Below, in pieces: positions 7,819-15,404 of a stretch of DNA of 64,000 nt. Every line of letters starts with the position of its first letter. Within the stretch, counting starts at the first letter, position 1. The notes beneath the pieces were generated by a model. The model was not told the origin of the DNA. It saw only the letters and a list, made by a program, of their open reading frames with translations, and did no database searches. A program made the translations under genes and the position numbers. The stretch comes from an uncultured Clostridia bacterium. Its GTDB lineage: Bacteria > Bacillota > Clostridia > Christensenellales > Borkfalkiaceae. Location of the stretch: contig CANROE010000001.1 in NCBI GenBank assembly GCA_947632195.1, positions 62,001 through 126,000 of the forward strand, written 5' to 3'.

Positions 7819-8809
7819 ATTTTTTATCCTCGTTCTGTTTGACGCCCTTTTTGACGATCGCCCCGTCCGGACCGACCACTTCGAGGGTGAAGTCCCCCTT
7901 CTCCTTTTTCTCTTCGATCCGCGTCTCGCGGTGGAATTTCTTTTCAAACCACCCCAGGATGGCGTCCGACTTTTTGTAGAGCACCACGAAGAGCACCACG
8001 ACGAGCGCGCCGAGCACCACCCACGTCAGGATCCCCCACCAGGTATTGAACGGAATGAGGGAGATGGAATAACTCGTGGTAAAGATGGCAAGCACGCGGG
8101 ACACGACGATCACGCCGAGGAAGAGCCACACGGACATGCTGGAAAGTCCCGCCACGAAACAGAGCACGTCGTCGGGAAAGACGGGCAAAAGAAACATCGC
8201 CGAGAGCAAAAGTTTGTCTTTCCCCTTGACTTTATTCAGCCATTTCTCCAAGGTATCCCTGCCGATGAGCCACGCGACCACCCGTATCCCCGCATATCTT
8301 CCCACGAGGAAGGCGACGAGGGAGCCGAGCACGATCCCGAGCAAGCTCAACAGACTGCCGTAGAGGGGCCCGAAGAGCGCCGCGCCGACGACGACCGTCA
8401 CCGTGCTCGGAATGGGCAGAATGACGACCTGCAAAAATTGCAAAAGCACGAACAGGACGCTCATCCATACGCCCGTGCGTTCGAGGTACTCTTTCAAGAG
8501 CTCCTCGTCTCCCGCGATCTCCATAAAGCCCGTGCGGAGCAGGATATAGAGCACGACGCTCGCAAACACGAGCATGACATAGGCGATGATACACGCCTTA
8601 TAGAGGAATTCTTTCCTTTTTATATATGCGACAATGTCGAGCGCCAGAATGGCTGCATTGAGGATGGTTCCGCCGATGAGAATGAGCAGATACGCCCAAT
8701 GCGCAACGCTTTCCGGGAGAAATTCGAGGCAAAGCAGAAAAAATACCTGCGTGACCGCTGCCGCAAGCGCGATGCAGATGATGTGAAGGATCTTATAGCC
8801 GCTTTTCAT
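7817..8809 (-). CDS. TVP38/TMEM64 (VTT/DedA-like) membrane protein
   Basis: 330 residues, integral membrane protein with about eight hydrophobic segments. Residues about 135-280 form a VTT domain: PIPSTVTVVVGAALFGP, then GSLVAFLVGRYAG, and LLPVFPDDVLCFVAGLSSM. The domain occurs in DedA and TMEM41/TVP38 proteins, some of which act as lipid scramblases or undecaprenyl phosphate flippases. The ~120-residue N-terminal region adds four helices not seen in minimal members. The C-terminal tail is charged and cytoplasmic. The gene appears monocistronic. The substrate is unknown. Confidence 0.8.
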   Translation of the reverse strand: MKSGYKILHIICIALAAAVTQVFFLLCLEFLPESVAHWAYLLILIGGTILNAAILALDIVAYIKRKEFLYKACIIAYVMLVFASVVLYILLRTGFMEIAGDEELLKEYLERTGVWMSVLFVLLQFLQVVILPIPSTVTVVVGAALFGPLYGSLLSLLGIVLGSLVAFLVGRYAGIRVVAWLIGRDTLEKWLNKVKGKDKLLLSAMFLLPVFPDDVLCFVAGLSSMSVWLFLGVIVVSRVLAIFTTSYSISLIPFNTWWGILTWVVLGALVVVLFVVLYKKSDAILGWFEKKFHRETRIEEKKEKGDFTLEVVGPDGAIVKKGVKQNEDKK

Positions 8810-8891
8810 ATCTCCCGTATGCTCCCTTCCGTAAATAAAACGGAAAGAAACACAAATTTACTCACATTCAGTATATGCGCAAAAAGAAAAG

Positions 8892-9344
8892 TTATTTATC
8901 CGAAAACAAATTGATCGCCTCGCGCGCAAGTTCGTCGCAACGGTTGTTGAGCTCGTTATCGGCGTGGCCTTTCACTTTATGAAAGACGACTTCATGCACG
9001 CGGGTCAGGGAAAGCAACCTCTTCCAAAGGTCGTCGTTTAAGACGGGTTTTTTGTCCGCTTTCTTCCAGCCGCTCTTCTCCCAGCCGTACACCCAGCCTT
9101 CGAGGAAACCGTTCACGGTATAGGCGGAATCGCTATAAACGTCCACATGGCAGGGATATTTGAGCCGTTCGAGCCCCTCGATGACGGCGGTCAGTTCCAT
9201 GCGGTTGTTGGTAGTCTCCTTTTCGCCGCCGCTGAGTTCCCGCCTGTGCTCGCCGAAAAGGAGCACCGCGCCCCAGCCCCCTGCGCCCGGATTGCCCGAG
9301 CAAGCGCCGTCCGTATAGAGAGTGATCCGTTTGAGCTCCGCCAT
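8892..9344 (-). CDS. rnhA: Ribonuclease HI
   Basis: 150 residues, full length for bacterial RNase HI, which cleaves the RNA strand of RNA-DNA hybrids. The four carboxylates of the active site are visible in LYTDGACSGNPG, NRMELTAV, VYSDSAY and CDELAREA, and the histidine in KVKGHADNE. A promoter is recognisable at 9379-9406. The gene is transcribed alone, 82 bases upstream of the VTT-domain gene. Confidence 0.95.
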   Translation of the reverse strand: MAELKRITLYTDGACSGNPGAGGWGAVLLFGEHRRELSGGEKETTNNRMELTAVIEGLERLKYPCHVDVYSDSAYTVNGFLEGWVYGWEKSGWKKADKKPVLNDDLWKRLLSLTRVHEVVFHKVKGHADNELNNRCDELAREAINLFSDK

Positions 9345-9378
9345 ATGGGTATCCTTATTGTAAAGTCAAGTCACTTAT

Positions 9379-9406
9379 ATTTTAACAGATTTTTTATATT
9401 TTGCAA
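9379..9406 (-). promoter_or_regulatory. Probable promoter of rnhA
   Basis: TTGCAA (9406-9401), 16-base spacer, TAAAAT (9384-9379), 35 bases before the rnhA ATG. Confidence 0.5.
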
Positions 9407-9442
9407 GAGTTTTTCGTAAAGATGTGTCCCCACACATAGCTG

Positions 9443-9650
9443 AGCCCACTTGGCGCCCCTTTCCTCTTGCTGTCCCTTTTCGGGAAAGTGGCGAACGCAG
9501 TGAGCCGAAAGGGTTCTCTAAAACCCCTCAGTCACTCGCTTCCCATTCCTAAATGTCATTTCGAGTGAAGCGAAGCGAAATCGAGAAATCTCTGCCTCGT
9601 ACTCAAAGAAACAGAACTGCGCGCGGAATTCTCGTCTTTTTGCGGGAGCC
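9443..9650. repeat. Mosaic intergenic repeats between tRNA-Trp and rnhA
   Basis: Contains the string family (TTGCTGTCCC, GGGAAAGTGGC, GCCGAAAGGGTT, CCCCTCAGTC) at about 9443-9540, a GTCATTTCGA...GAGAAATCTC copy at about 9552-9594, and a fragment of the GCGCGC/AGAACAG family at about 9605-9635. No gene is supported in 9410-9680. Confidence 0.65.
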
Positions 9651-9681
9651 CTCTTTCCTTTCGATTCCCGCCTGTCCATAC

Positions 9682-9720
9682 GCAAAGCCCCCGACCTGCC
9701 TTTGCAGGTCGGGGGCTTTG
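9682..9720 (-). terminator. Stem-loop after tRNA-Trp
   Basis: Minus strand: AAGCCCCCGACCTGC, AAAG, GCAGGTCGGGGGCTTTG. A 15-bp perfect stem starts at the CCA end of the tRNA. The U tract is short, so termination or 3' processing are both possible. Confidence 0.6.
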
Positions 9721-9793
9721 GCAGGGGAGACGCGACTCGAACACGCAACAGACGGTTTTGGAGACCGTTGCTCTACCATTGAACTACTCCCCT
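9719..9793 (-). tRNA. trnW: tRNA-Trp (anticodon CCA)
   Basis: A full cloverleaf can be drawn: acceptor AGGGGAG/CTCCCCT, D arm GTTC/GAGC, anticodon arm ACGGT-CTCCAAA-ACCGT with CCA in the loop, T arm GCGTG-TTCGAGT-CGCGT, discriminator G and an encoded CCA. Its own promoter is at 9807-9835 and a stem-loop follows. The anticodon CCA assigns tryptophan. Confidence 0.95.
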
Positions 9794-9806
9794 ACGGACG
9801 AGTATC

Positions 9807-9835
9807 ATTATATAACAAACTTCTCGTTCCGTCAA
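9807..9835 (-). promoter_or_regulatory. Sigma-A promoter of tRNA-Trp
   Basis: TTGACG (9835-9830), 17-base spacer, TATAAT (9812-9807), 13 bases before the tRNA 5' end. Confidence 0.8.
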
Positions 9836-9864
9836 GATATTTTCGGCGGCAAAACAAAACTTTT

Positions 9865-10119
9865 TTATTCGGATTTGGCCTCGACAAACCATCTTCGCCG
9901 CTCCGGTTCAAAATAAAGCCAGCGTTCTTTCCCGAGAATGACGCAGGTGAAACGCACCGGAAGAAGTGCGCTCACCCGCGCGGGAACATTCTCCACCGCC
10001 TTGACTTTATCGACCGCGAGGGTCCTTCCGTCCTCCCAGACGAGGGAGAGAGGTTTTATTCCCCCCTCCCTCGAAAATTTTGCCGTGACTTCCACGCATA
10101 CCTTCCGAAACCGCATCAC
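9865..10119 (-). CDS. Small conserved-looking protein of unknown function
   Basis: 84 residues, basic, no membrane segment. The pattern (KPLSLVWEDGR, KVKAVENVPA, FTCVILGKERWLYFEPE, RRWFVE) reminds me of a short all-beta protein common in Clostridia with a WEDGR and a terminal WFVE, sometimes near DNA polymerase IV genes; I cannot name the family. It lies 28 bases downstream of the phage-tail-like gene and upstream of the tRNA promoter. Candidate starts are the two ATG codons at 10119 and 10116. Codon use matches the neighbours, so it is probably real. Confidence 0.6.
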   Translation of the reverse strand: MMRFRKVCVEVTAKFSREGGIKPLSLVWEDGRTLAVDKVKAVENVPARVSALLPVRFTCVILGKERWLYFEPERRRWFVEAKSE

Positions 10120-10147
10120 GCCTTAGTTTCGGCAGTTACGCGGAAAA

Positions 10148-12676
10148 TCATGTATTGACCGATTTCCAGCCCGTCCATGCGCCGCCCGACAGCACCCGCA
10201 CGCAAACGGCGCCATCCGACTTCCCGGACAGCGCAAGCTGCGCACAGCGGGAGCGGTCGGAGTTGGAGACCGCAAATACGAACCAAACGCAATCCGAGCC
10301 CGAAACGTTGTCGATCGAGATGGGGAAATGCGAACAGACATGCGAGGACGTGCCGACTACGCAGTATGCGCCGCTGAGTAATTGATTGAAATCGGCAGCG
10401 CTCTCCGTCTCGAAACTGAGCGGAAACTGGCGGTCGGCGGTCAGACTTCCGAGCCCGACGCTCTGTTTATCGACCGTAACGTCCCCCGTCTTTCCGTTGA
10501 CGCTCGTCACCCCCGTCGTAAGATCGGTGGAGATGACAAAGCTGTTCCCCTCATCGCGCGTGACGGAAATATTCCGCCCCGCCTTTACGGCGCCGTCCGC
10601 GAGTTTCTCTCCCGTCACGCTCGCCGCACGGATCGCCGTCATCCCGACGCATCCCGCGCCCAGATCTTCCTTCCCGACCAAATCCTTTGAGGCAAGCGCG
10701 CCGAGCCCGAGTTCGTCGGCGGAGAGCATCACGTCCCCCGTCAAGCCGTTCACGGAGGAAACGCCCGATTCCGGCACGTCGACAAGGTCGTAATAGCTGC
10801 CGCTGGTGGCAATGTCGGCGAGCCCCAGCGTTTTCTTATCGATCCAGACTTTCCCCGTCTGCCCGTTGACGGAATATACGCCCGAGTCGGGAGCGCCGAC
10901 CAAGTCGCTGTAATTTCCGCTGAAAGCGATGTCCGCGAGCCCCAACGTATCCTGGTTGATGAGGACGTCCCCCGCTTTGCCGTTCACGGAATAGACGACG
11001 TCCTTTGCGGAAACGGCAAAATTTCCGTCGCCGTTTTTGGCGACCGAAATATGATCGCCTGCCGTGACTGCGCCTTCCGCAAGTTTTGCGCCCGTGACCG
11101 CGCCGTCTGCAAGTTTTTCCGTCCCGACGCACCCCGCGCTCAAATCGTCCTTCATGACCCGGTCTTTCGAGGCGAGCGCGCCGAGCCCGAGTTTTTCGGC
11201 GGAGATCTTCACGTCCCCCGTTTCGCCGTTGACGGAGGAAACGCCCTCCGGCACGTCGATAAGATCGAAGTAGCTGCCGCTGACGGCGATTTCGGCGAGC
11301 CCCAGCGTATTCCGGTCGATCCAGACCTTCCCTGTCTGCCCGTTGACGGAGGTAACGCCCGTGTCGGGAGCGCCGATCAAGTCGCGGTAATTCCCGCTGA
11401 AAGCGATGTCGGCAAGTCCCAACGTATCCTGATCGATGACGACGTCCCCCGTTTCGCCGTTGACGGAGGTAACGCTCTCCGGCACATCGACAAGATCGTG
11501 ATAGCTGCCGCTGACGGCGATGTCGGCGAGCCCCAGCGTATTCCGGTCGATCCACACCCTTCCCGTCTGTCCGTTGACGGAATACACGCCCGTATCGGGA
11601 ACGCCGATCAAGTCGCTGTAATTCCCGCTGAACGCGACGTCGGCAAGTCCCAGCGAATCCTGGTCGATGACGACATCCCCCGCTTTGCCGTTCACGGAAT
11701 AGACGACATCCTTCGCGGAAACGGCAAAATTTCCCGCGCCGTCCTTGGCCACCGAAATATGATCGCCCGCCGTGACCGCGCCGTCTGCAAGTTTTGCGCC
11801 CGTGACCGCGCCGTCGGCAAGCTTTGCCGAAGTGACCGCAGAATCTTTCAGCTTGTTTTCCGTCACGCTCTCGCTCGCGAGCTGATCTGCCGTGACGCTG
11901 TTTGCGCGGAGCTCTTCCGTCCCGACGCTCCCCGCCGCCAGATCGCCTTGGAGAACGAGGTCCTTTCCTGCGAGCTTGCCGAGCTCCACCGTCACGTCTT
12001 CGGTGCCGTCGAAGGATTGATCCCCGAGCGTCAAGGTATGCCCCAAATTGCCCGAAACAAGTTTAAGCTCCTCCGACGATTTCCCGTCATAATAATAGGG
12101 CGTATAGACGCCGTCTTTGCAGCAGAAGAATACCCCGCCCGGCGCAAGTTCGTCTGAGGGCTCCTCTTCGCCGTTTTTGCGCACTTCGATGATCTTTTTT
12201 CCCTCCGTGACAAGCCCTTTTTTATTGACGCGCACGGCGGAATAGATCCCCTCGGTCACGCGGTCCTCGAAGATGCCCCAATCGTGCCCATTGAGGAAGG
12301 AGAGCACCTGCTCGTGCAGAGAAGCGGTGGGTTTCGGCTGCGGGAACCCGCCCGCGCCCGCCTCGCAGCGAAGGCGGACAAAGGAGGACGCAATGCGCTT
12401 TTCTCCAAAGCGGCTGTACACGCCGATGAGCACGGTATCGGCGTCCAAAGACGAGATCTGCGGCATCTCGCACTCCGTCCCCGTAAACAGTTTTTCCGCA
12501 GCGCCGCCCGCCCACATCAACACTGCGACGCGGGCGGGATACTCGTCCCATTCTTCGTCGAATGCGAACTTCAAGCGGTAGACACTGTTAAAGGAGACGA
12601 CTTCCGAAAAGTCCGTCTCCGCGATTTTGTTTTTGACAGAAATTGCAATTTCTTGGTTCAATTCAAAAACCTCCAT
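10148..12676 (-). CDS. Large repetitive phage-tail/baseplate-like protein
   Basis: 842 residues. Residues 1 to about 105 resemble N-terminal modules of clostridial phage baseplate proteins (EEWDEYPARVAVLMWAGG, then VLIGVYSRFGEKR). The middle, about 230-720, is built of repeats: nine units with SVNGxxGxV followed by LGLA and (N/S)YxDL(I/V)xxP, about 41 residues apart in runs, interleaved with KLADGAVT-type units. SVNGxTGxV repeats are typical of phage tail fibres. The C-terminus (GGAWTGWKS) resembles pyocin-knob domains. There is no signal peptide or membrane segment. Nothing phage-like surrounds it; it is bounded by a terminator after purB and the small gene before tRNA-Trp. A TTG five codons in, after GGAGG, is an alternative start. 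Confidence 0.75.
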   Translation of the reverse strand: MEVFELNQEIAISVKNKIAETDFSEVVSFNSVYRLKFAFDEEWDEYPARVAVLMWAGGAAEKLFTGTECEMPQISSLDADTVLIGVYSRFGEKRIASSFVRLRCEAGAGGFPQPKPTASLHEQVLSFLNGHDWGIFEDRVTEGIYSAVRVNKKGLVTEGKKIIEVRKNGEEEPSDELAPGGVFFCCKDGVYTPYYYDGKSSEELKLVSGNLGHTLTLGDQSFDGTEDVTVELGKLAGKDLVLQGDLAAGSVGTEELRANSVTADQLASESVTENKLKDSAVTSAKLADGAVTGAKLADGAVTAGDHISVAKDGAGNFAVSAKDVVYSVNGKAGDVVIDQDSLGLADVAFSGNYSDLIGVPDTGVYSVNGQTGRVWIDRNTLGLADIAVSGSYHDLVDVPESVTSVNGETGDVVIDQDTLGLADIAFSGNYRDLIGAPDTGVTSVNGQTGKVWIDRNTLGLAEIAVSGSYFDLIDVPEGVSSVNGETGDVKISAEKLGLGALASKDRVMKDDLSAGCVGTEKLADGAVTGAKLAEGAVTAGDHISVAKNGDGNFAVSAKDVVYSVNGKAGDVLINQDTLGLADIAFSGNYSDLVGAPDSGVYSVNGQTGKVWIDKKTLGLADIATSGSYYDLVDVPESGVSSVNGLTGDVMLSADELGLGALASKDLVGKEDLGAGCVGMTAIRAASVTGEKLADGAVKAGRNISVTRDEGNSFVISTDLTTGVTSVNGKTGDVTVDKQSVGLGSLTADRQFPLSFETESAADFNQLLSGAYCVVGTSSHVCSHFPISIDNVSGSDCVWFVFAVSNSDRSRCAQLALSGKSDGAVCVRVLSGGAWTGWKSVNT

Positions 12677-12733
12677 TTGAATTTTCTACTTCCATTTTAC
12701 ACCGCAAATTGCAATTTTGGGGGGCTGTATGCC

Positions 12734-12763
12734 AAAAAAACCGCAGAAATGCTGCGGTTTTTT
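12734..12763 (-). terminator. Intrinsic terminator after purB
   Basis: CCGCAG, AAATG, CTGCGG flanked by A and T runs, so it can work in both directions. It separates the purB operon from the phage-tail-like gene. Confidence 0.85.
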
Positions 12764-12767
12764 CCAT

Positions 12768-12789
12768 TTATGTCTGACATAGTACTATG
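12768..12789. repeat. Short palindrome, intergenic copy
   Basis: TTATGTCTGACATAGTACTATG between the purB stop codon and its terminator (written here as TTATGTCTGACA plus TAGTACTATG). It contains the 12-base perfect palindrome CATAGTACTATG. Member of the dispersed palindrome family. Confidence 0.65.
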
Positions 12790-12811
12790 TTAAAGGCGCT
12801 TTTTCAAAGGT

Positions 12812-14248
12812 TTATACGTTTACGACGCCTTTCTCTCCGAGCAGCGCCGCATTCTTTTGCAAGATCGGCTCGATCTCGTCGCGGACAAATTCCTCTGTCT
12901 GCGCAGGCGCGCGGCCGACAAACTCGTTTACGTCGAGGATCTCGGGTAGCCTTCCGTGCACTGCGCGGAAAATATCTTCCTTTTCGATACAGGCAAGCAA
13001 ATTGCTCTCTTTCCCCTCCTCTTTCACAAGTCTCCCCGCCTCCTGCGAGAGCACGCGGATACGTTCGTGCAGTTTTTGGCGGTCTCCGCCCGCCTTCACG
13101 CACTCCATGATGATGTTCTCCGTCGCCATAAAGGGCAGCTCCCGTAAAACATGCTTTTCGATGGTCTTGGGGTAGACGACAAGATTTTCCGCCACATTCA
13201 TGTAGAGATTGAGCACGGCGTCCGCCGTTAAAAACGCCTGTGCGTTGACGATACGGCGGTTTGCGGAGTCGTCCAGCGTGCGCTCGAACCACTGCGTGGA
13301 GGCGGTCACCGCGCTGTTGACGGGCAGGGAGATCAGATAGCGGCACAGGCTCCCCATCCGTTCGCAGCGCATGGGATTGCGTTTATACGCCATCGCAGAC
13401 GACCCGATCTGTGACTTTTCAAAGGGCTCCTCCACCTCTTTCATGCTTTGCAGAATGCGGATATCGTTGGAAAATTTGTATGCGCTCTGCGCGATCTGCG
13501 AGAGAACGCACAAAACGTTATAGTCGAATTTGCGGGGATAGGTCTGTCCCGTCACGCCGTAAACGCGCGCGTAGCCGAGTTTTTCCACGACCCGCCGTTC
13601 GAGCGCTTTCACCTTTTCCCCGTCGCCGTCGAAGAGATCCAAAAAGCTCGCCTGCGTGCCCGTCGTCCCCTTCACCCCGCGCAGTTTGAACTGCGTGAGA
13701 AGGTGTTCAAGGCTTTCATAGTCGAGCAAAAGGTCCTGCATCCAGAGGGTGGCGCGCTTGCCGACCGTCGTCAGCTGGGCGGGCTGCAAATGGGTGAATC
13801 CGAGGGTGGGAAGCTCCTTGTATGCGAGCGCGAATTTTTTGAGCTTTTCGAGCACGTTGACGAGCTTTCGTTTGAGAATGAGCAGCCCGTCGTGCAGGAT
13901 CATGAGCTCGGAGTTGCAGTCCACAAAGCAGCTTGTAGCGCCGAGATGGATGATCCCCGCAGCCTTCGGCGCAACGTCGCCGTACGCTTTCACATGCGCC
14001 ATGACGTCGTGCCGCACCTGCCGTTCATACTCTTCGGCGCGCGCAAAGTCGATGTCCGTCTCATGCGCTTTGAGTTCGTCCACCTGCTCCTGCGTGATGG
14101 GAAGTCCCAGCTCCATTTCGCTCTCGGCAAGGGCGATCCACAGCTTTCGCCAAAGGCGGAAACGTTTTTCGTCGCCGAAATTTTCCTGCATTTCGCGGCT
14201 CGCGTAGCGGGTGTTGAGGGGATTTTCATAGCGCGAATGATCGTTCAT
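12812..14248 (-). CDS. purB: Adenylosuccinate lyase
   Basis: 478 residues of the fumarase/aspartase superfamily. The signature SSAMAYKRNPMRCE matches the PurB form, with HLGATSCFVDCN and GTTGTQASF as further conserved blocks. It catalyses two steps, SAICAR to AICAR and adenylosuccinate to AMP, in purine synthesis. Its ATG overlaps the stop of the cyclophilin gene (ATGA), indicating translational coupling. Last gene of the comEB-cyclophilin-purB operon. Confidence 0.95.
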   Translation of the reverse strand: MNDHSRYENPLNTRYASREMQENFGDEKRFRLWRKLWIALAESEMELGLPITQEQVDELKAHETDIDFARAEEYERQVRHDVMAHVKAYGDVAPKAAGIIHLGATSCFVDCNSELMILHDGLLILKRKLVNVLEKLKKFALAYKELPTLGFTHLQPAQLTTVGKRATLWMQDLLLDYESLEHLLTQFKLRGVKGTTGTQASFLDLFDGDGEKVKALERRVVEKLGYARVYGVTGQTYPRKFDYNVLCVLSQIAQSAYKFSNDIRILQSMKEVEEPFEKSQIGSSAMAYKRNPMRCERMGSLCRYLISLPVNSAVTASTQWFERTLDDSANRRIVNAQAFLTADAVLNLYMNVAENLVVYPKTIEKHVLRELPFMATENIIMECVKAGGDRQKLHERIRVLSQEAGRLVKEEGKESNLLACIEKEDIFRAVHGRLPEILDVNEFVGRAPAQTEEFVRDEIEPILQKNAALLGEKGVVNV

Positions 14249-14772
14249 TGTCTTGCCTCTTTCGCGGGCTCGGGATACTCCGTCCCGAACGTCTCTACGG
14301 TGACGCGTTTCATTTTCTGCGTTTTGAGCGGCCTGTCGGCGCGGTCGGTCCGTACGCTTGCGATCTCGTCCACCGTCCCCATGCCCTCGATCACTCTTCC
14401 GAACGCCGCATACTGCCCGTCAAGGTAGTACGCGTTCGCGTGCATGACGAAAAACTGCGACCCCGCGCTGTCCGGAGACTGTGCGCGAGCCATCGAGAGC
14501 ACCCCTCTTTCGTGTTTCAGCGGATTGGAAAAACCGTTCGCGCGGAATTCCCCCTTGATACAATACCCGGGGCCGCCCGTGCCCGTGCCTTTGGGGTCTC
14601 CCCCCTGGATCATGAAACCCGCGATCACGCGGTGAAAGATGAGTCCGTCGTAAAAGCCCTTCTTCACAAGGGAAATAAAGTTGTTGACGGTGTTCGGCGC
14701 GGTCTCGGGCAGCAGTTCCGCCTTGAACGTCTTGCCGTTTTCCATTTCAAATGTCACAACGGGATTTGCCAT
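14245..14772 (-). CDS. Peptidyl-prolyl cis-trans isomerase, cyclophilin type
   Basis: 175 residues; single cyclophilin domain with FHRVIAGFMIQGGDPKGTG containing the catalytic arginine and SPDSAGSQFFVMH. No signal peptide, so cytoplasmic. It catalyses proline isomerisation during folding. It lies 4 bases after the dCMP deaminase stop and overlaps purB by 4 bases. Confidence 0.93.
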   Translation of the reverse strand: MANPVVTFEMENGKTFKAELLPETAPNTVNNFISLVKKGFYDGLIFHRVIAGFMIQGGDPKGTGTGGPGYCIKGEFRANGFSNPLKHERGVLSMARAQSPDSAGSQFFVMHANAYYLDGQYAAFGRVIEGMGTVDEIASVRTDRADRPLKTQKMKRVTVETFGTEYPEPAKEARQ

Positions 14773-14776
14773 TTTT

Positions 14777-15220
14777 TCACTCCTCGTATTTTTCTACCAA
14801 GGTCCCCGCTTCCTTAAAGAGCTCCATGGAAAACTCGTCGGGGTAGCCTTCTTTGTAAACGACGCGGTCGATCCCCGCATTGATGATCATCTTTGCGCAG
14901 ATCACGCACGGCTGGTGGGTGCAGTAGAGCGTAGAACCGTCGATGTTCACGCCGTATTTCGCCGCCTGGATGATGGCGTTTTGCTCGGCGTGAGCGGCGT
15001 AGCAGAGCTCTGCGTGGGTCCCGCTTGCGATGTTCTTTTCAATGCGGAGGCACTTCCCCCGCTCAATGCAAGACTTGATCCCCGTGGGTGCGCCGTTGTA
15101 CCCTGTCGCCATCACGCGCTTATCTCGCACGATGACCGCGCCGACCTTGCGGCGGAGGCAACTTGCCCAGCTGCCCACCTGTTCGGTCAGTTCCATAAAC
15201 CGTTGGTCCCATTTATCCAT
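14777..15220 (-). CDS. comEB: Deoxycytidylate (dCMP) deaminase
   Basis: 147 residues. Zinc deaminase motifs HAEQNAI and PCVICAKMI, with the extra N-terminal region of dCMP deaminases (YNGAPTGIKSC). Converts dCMP to dUMP, feeding dTMP synthesis. GGAGGAAGG precedes ATG 15220. First gene of a three-gene operon from the promoter at 15239-15267, which faces the CDF gene. Confidence 0.93.
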   Translation of the reverse strand: MDKWDQRFMELTEQVGSWASCLRRKVGAVIVRDKRVMATGYNGAPTGIKSCIERGKCLRIEKNIASGTHAELCYAAHAEQNAIIQAAKYGVNIDGSTLYCTHQPCVICAKMIINAGIDRVVYKEGYPDEFSMELFKEAGTLVEKYEE

Positions 15221-15238
15221 AACCTTCCTCCTGCTGCG

Positions 15239-15267
15239 ATTATATCATAAAGACGGGAAAATGGCAA
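15239..15267 (-). promoter_or_regulatory. Sigma-A promoter of comEB-cyclophilin-purB
   Basis: TTGCCA (15267-15262), 17-base spacer, TATAAT (15244-15239). The predicted leader is only about 12 bases but includes the AGGAGG site. No PurR-type box was evident. Confidence 0.75.
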
Positions 15268-15369
15268 GAGTTTTTCCCCACTTGTCCCCGTACCGCCTGC
15301 GCGGCGCCCTTTTGGGGGAGCAAAACCGCGCAAAATTGCTCCTCCGCCCGCCCGATTTTTTAAAAATGA

Positions 15370-15398
15370 TTGACGCTCGGCGTCTTTTTTCATATAAT
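15370..15398 (+). promoter_or_regulatory. Sigma-A promoter directly abutting the CDF start codon
   Basis: TTGACG (15370-15375), 17-base spacer, TATAAT (15393-15398). The usual start point, 6-7 bases downstream, coincides with the A of ATG 15405, so the mRNA is predicted leaderless. Confidence 0.75.
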
Positions 15399-15404
15399 AA
15401 CGGT

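Noticed and set aside
7544..8914. A 456-residue plus-strand frame across the mmdA promoter and the VTT gene
   Set aside because: Composition is His/Asp/Arg/Glu-rich as typical for antisense frames, and it crosses a terminator and a promoter of minus-strand genes.
9719..12676. Integrative element inserted at tRNA-Trp
   Set aside because: There is no integrase, no duplicated tRNA 3' end and no shift in composition; the phage-like gene lies upstream of the tRNA, beyond the tRNA promoter and a small gene.
15030..15404. N-terminal extension of the CDF gene to 15030
   Set aside because: It would overlap comEB and both promoters. The added residues have no CDF features, and the promoter at 15370-15398 makes 15405 the natural start.
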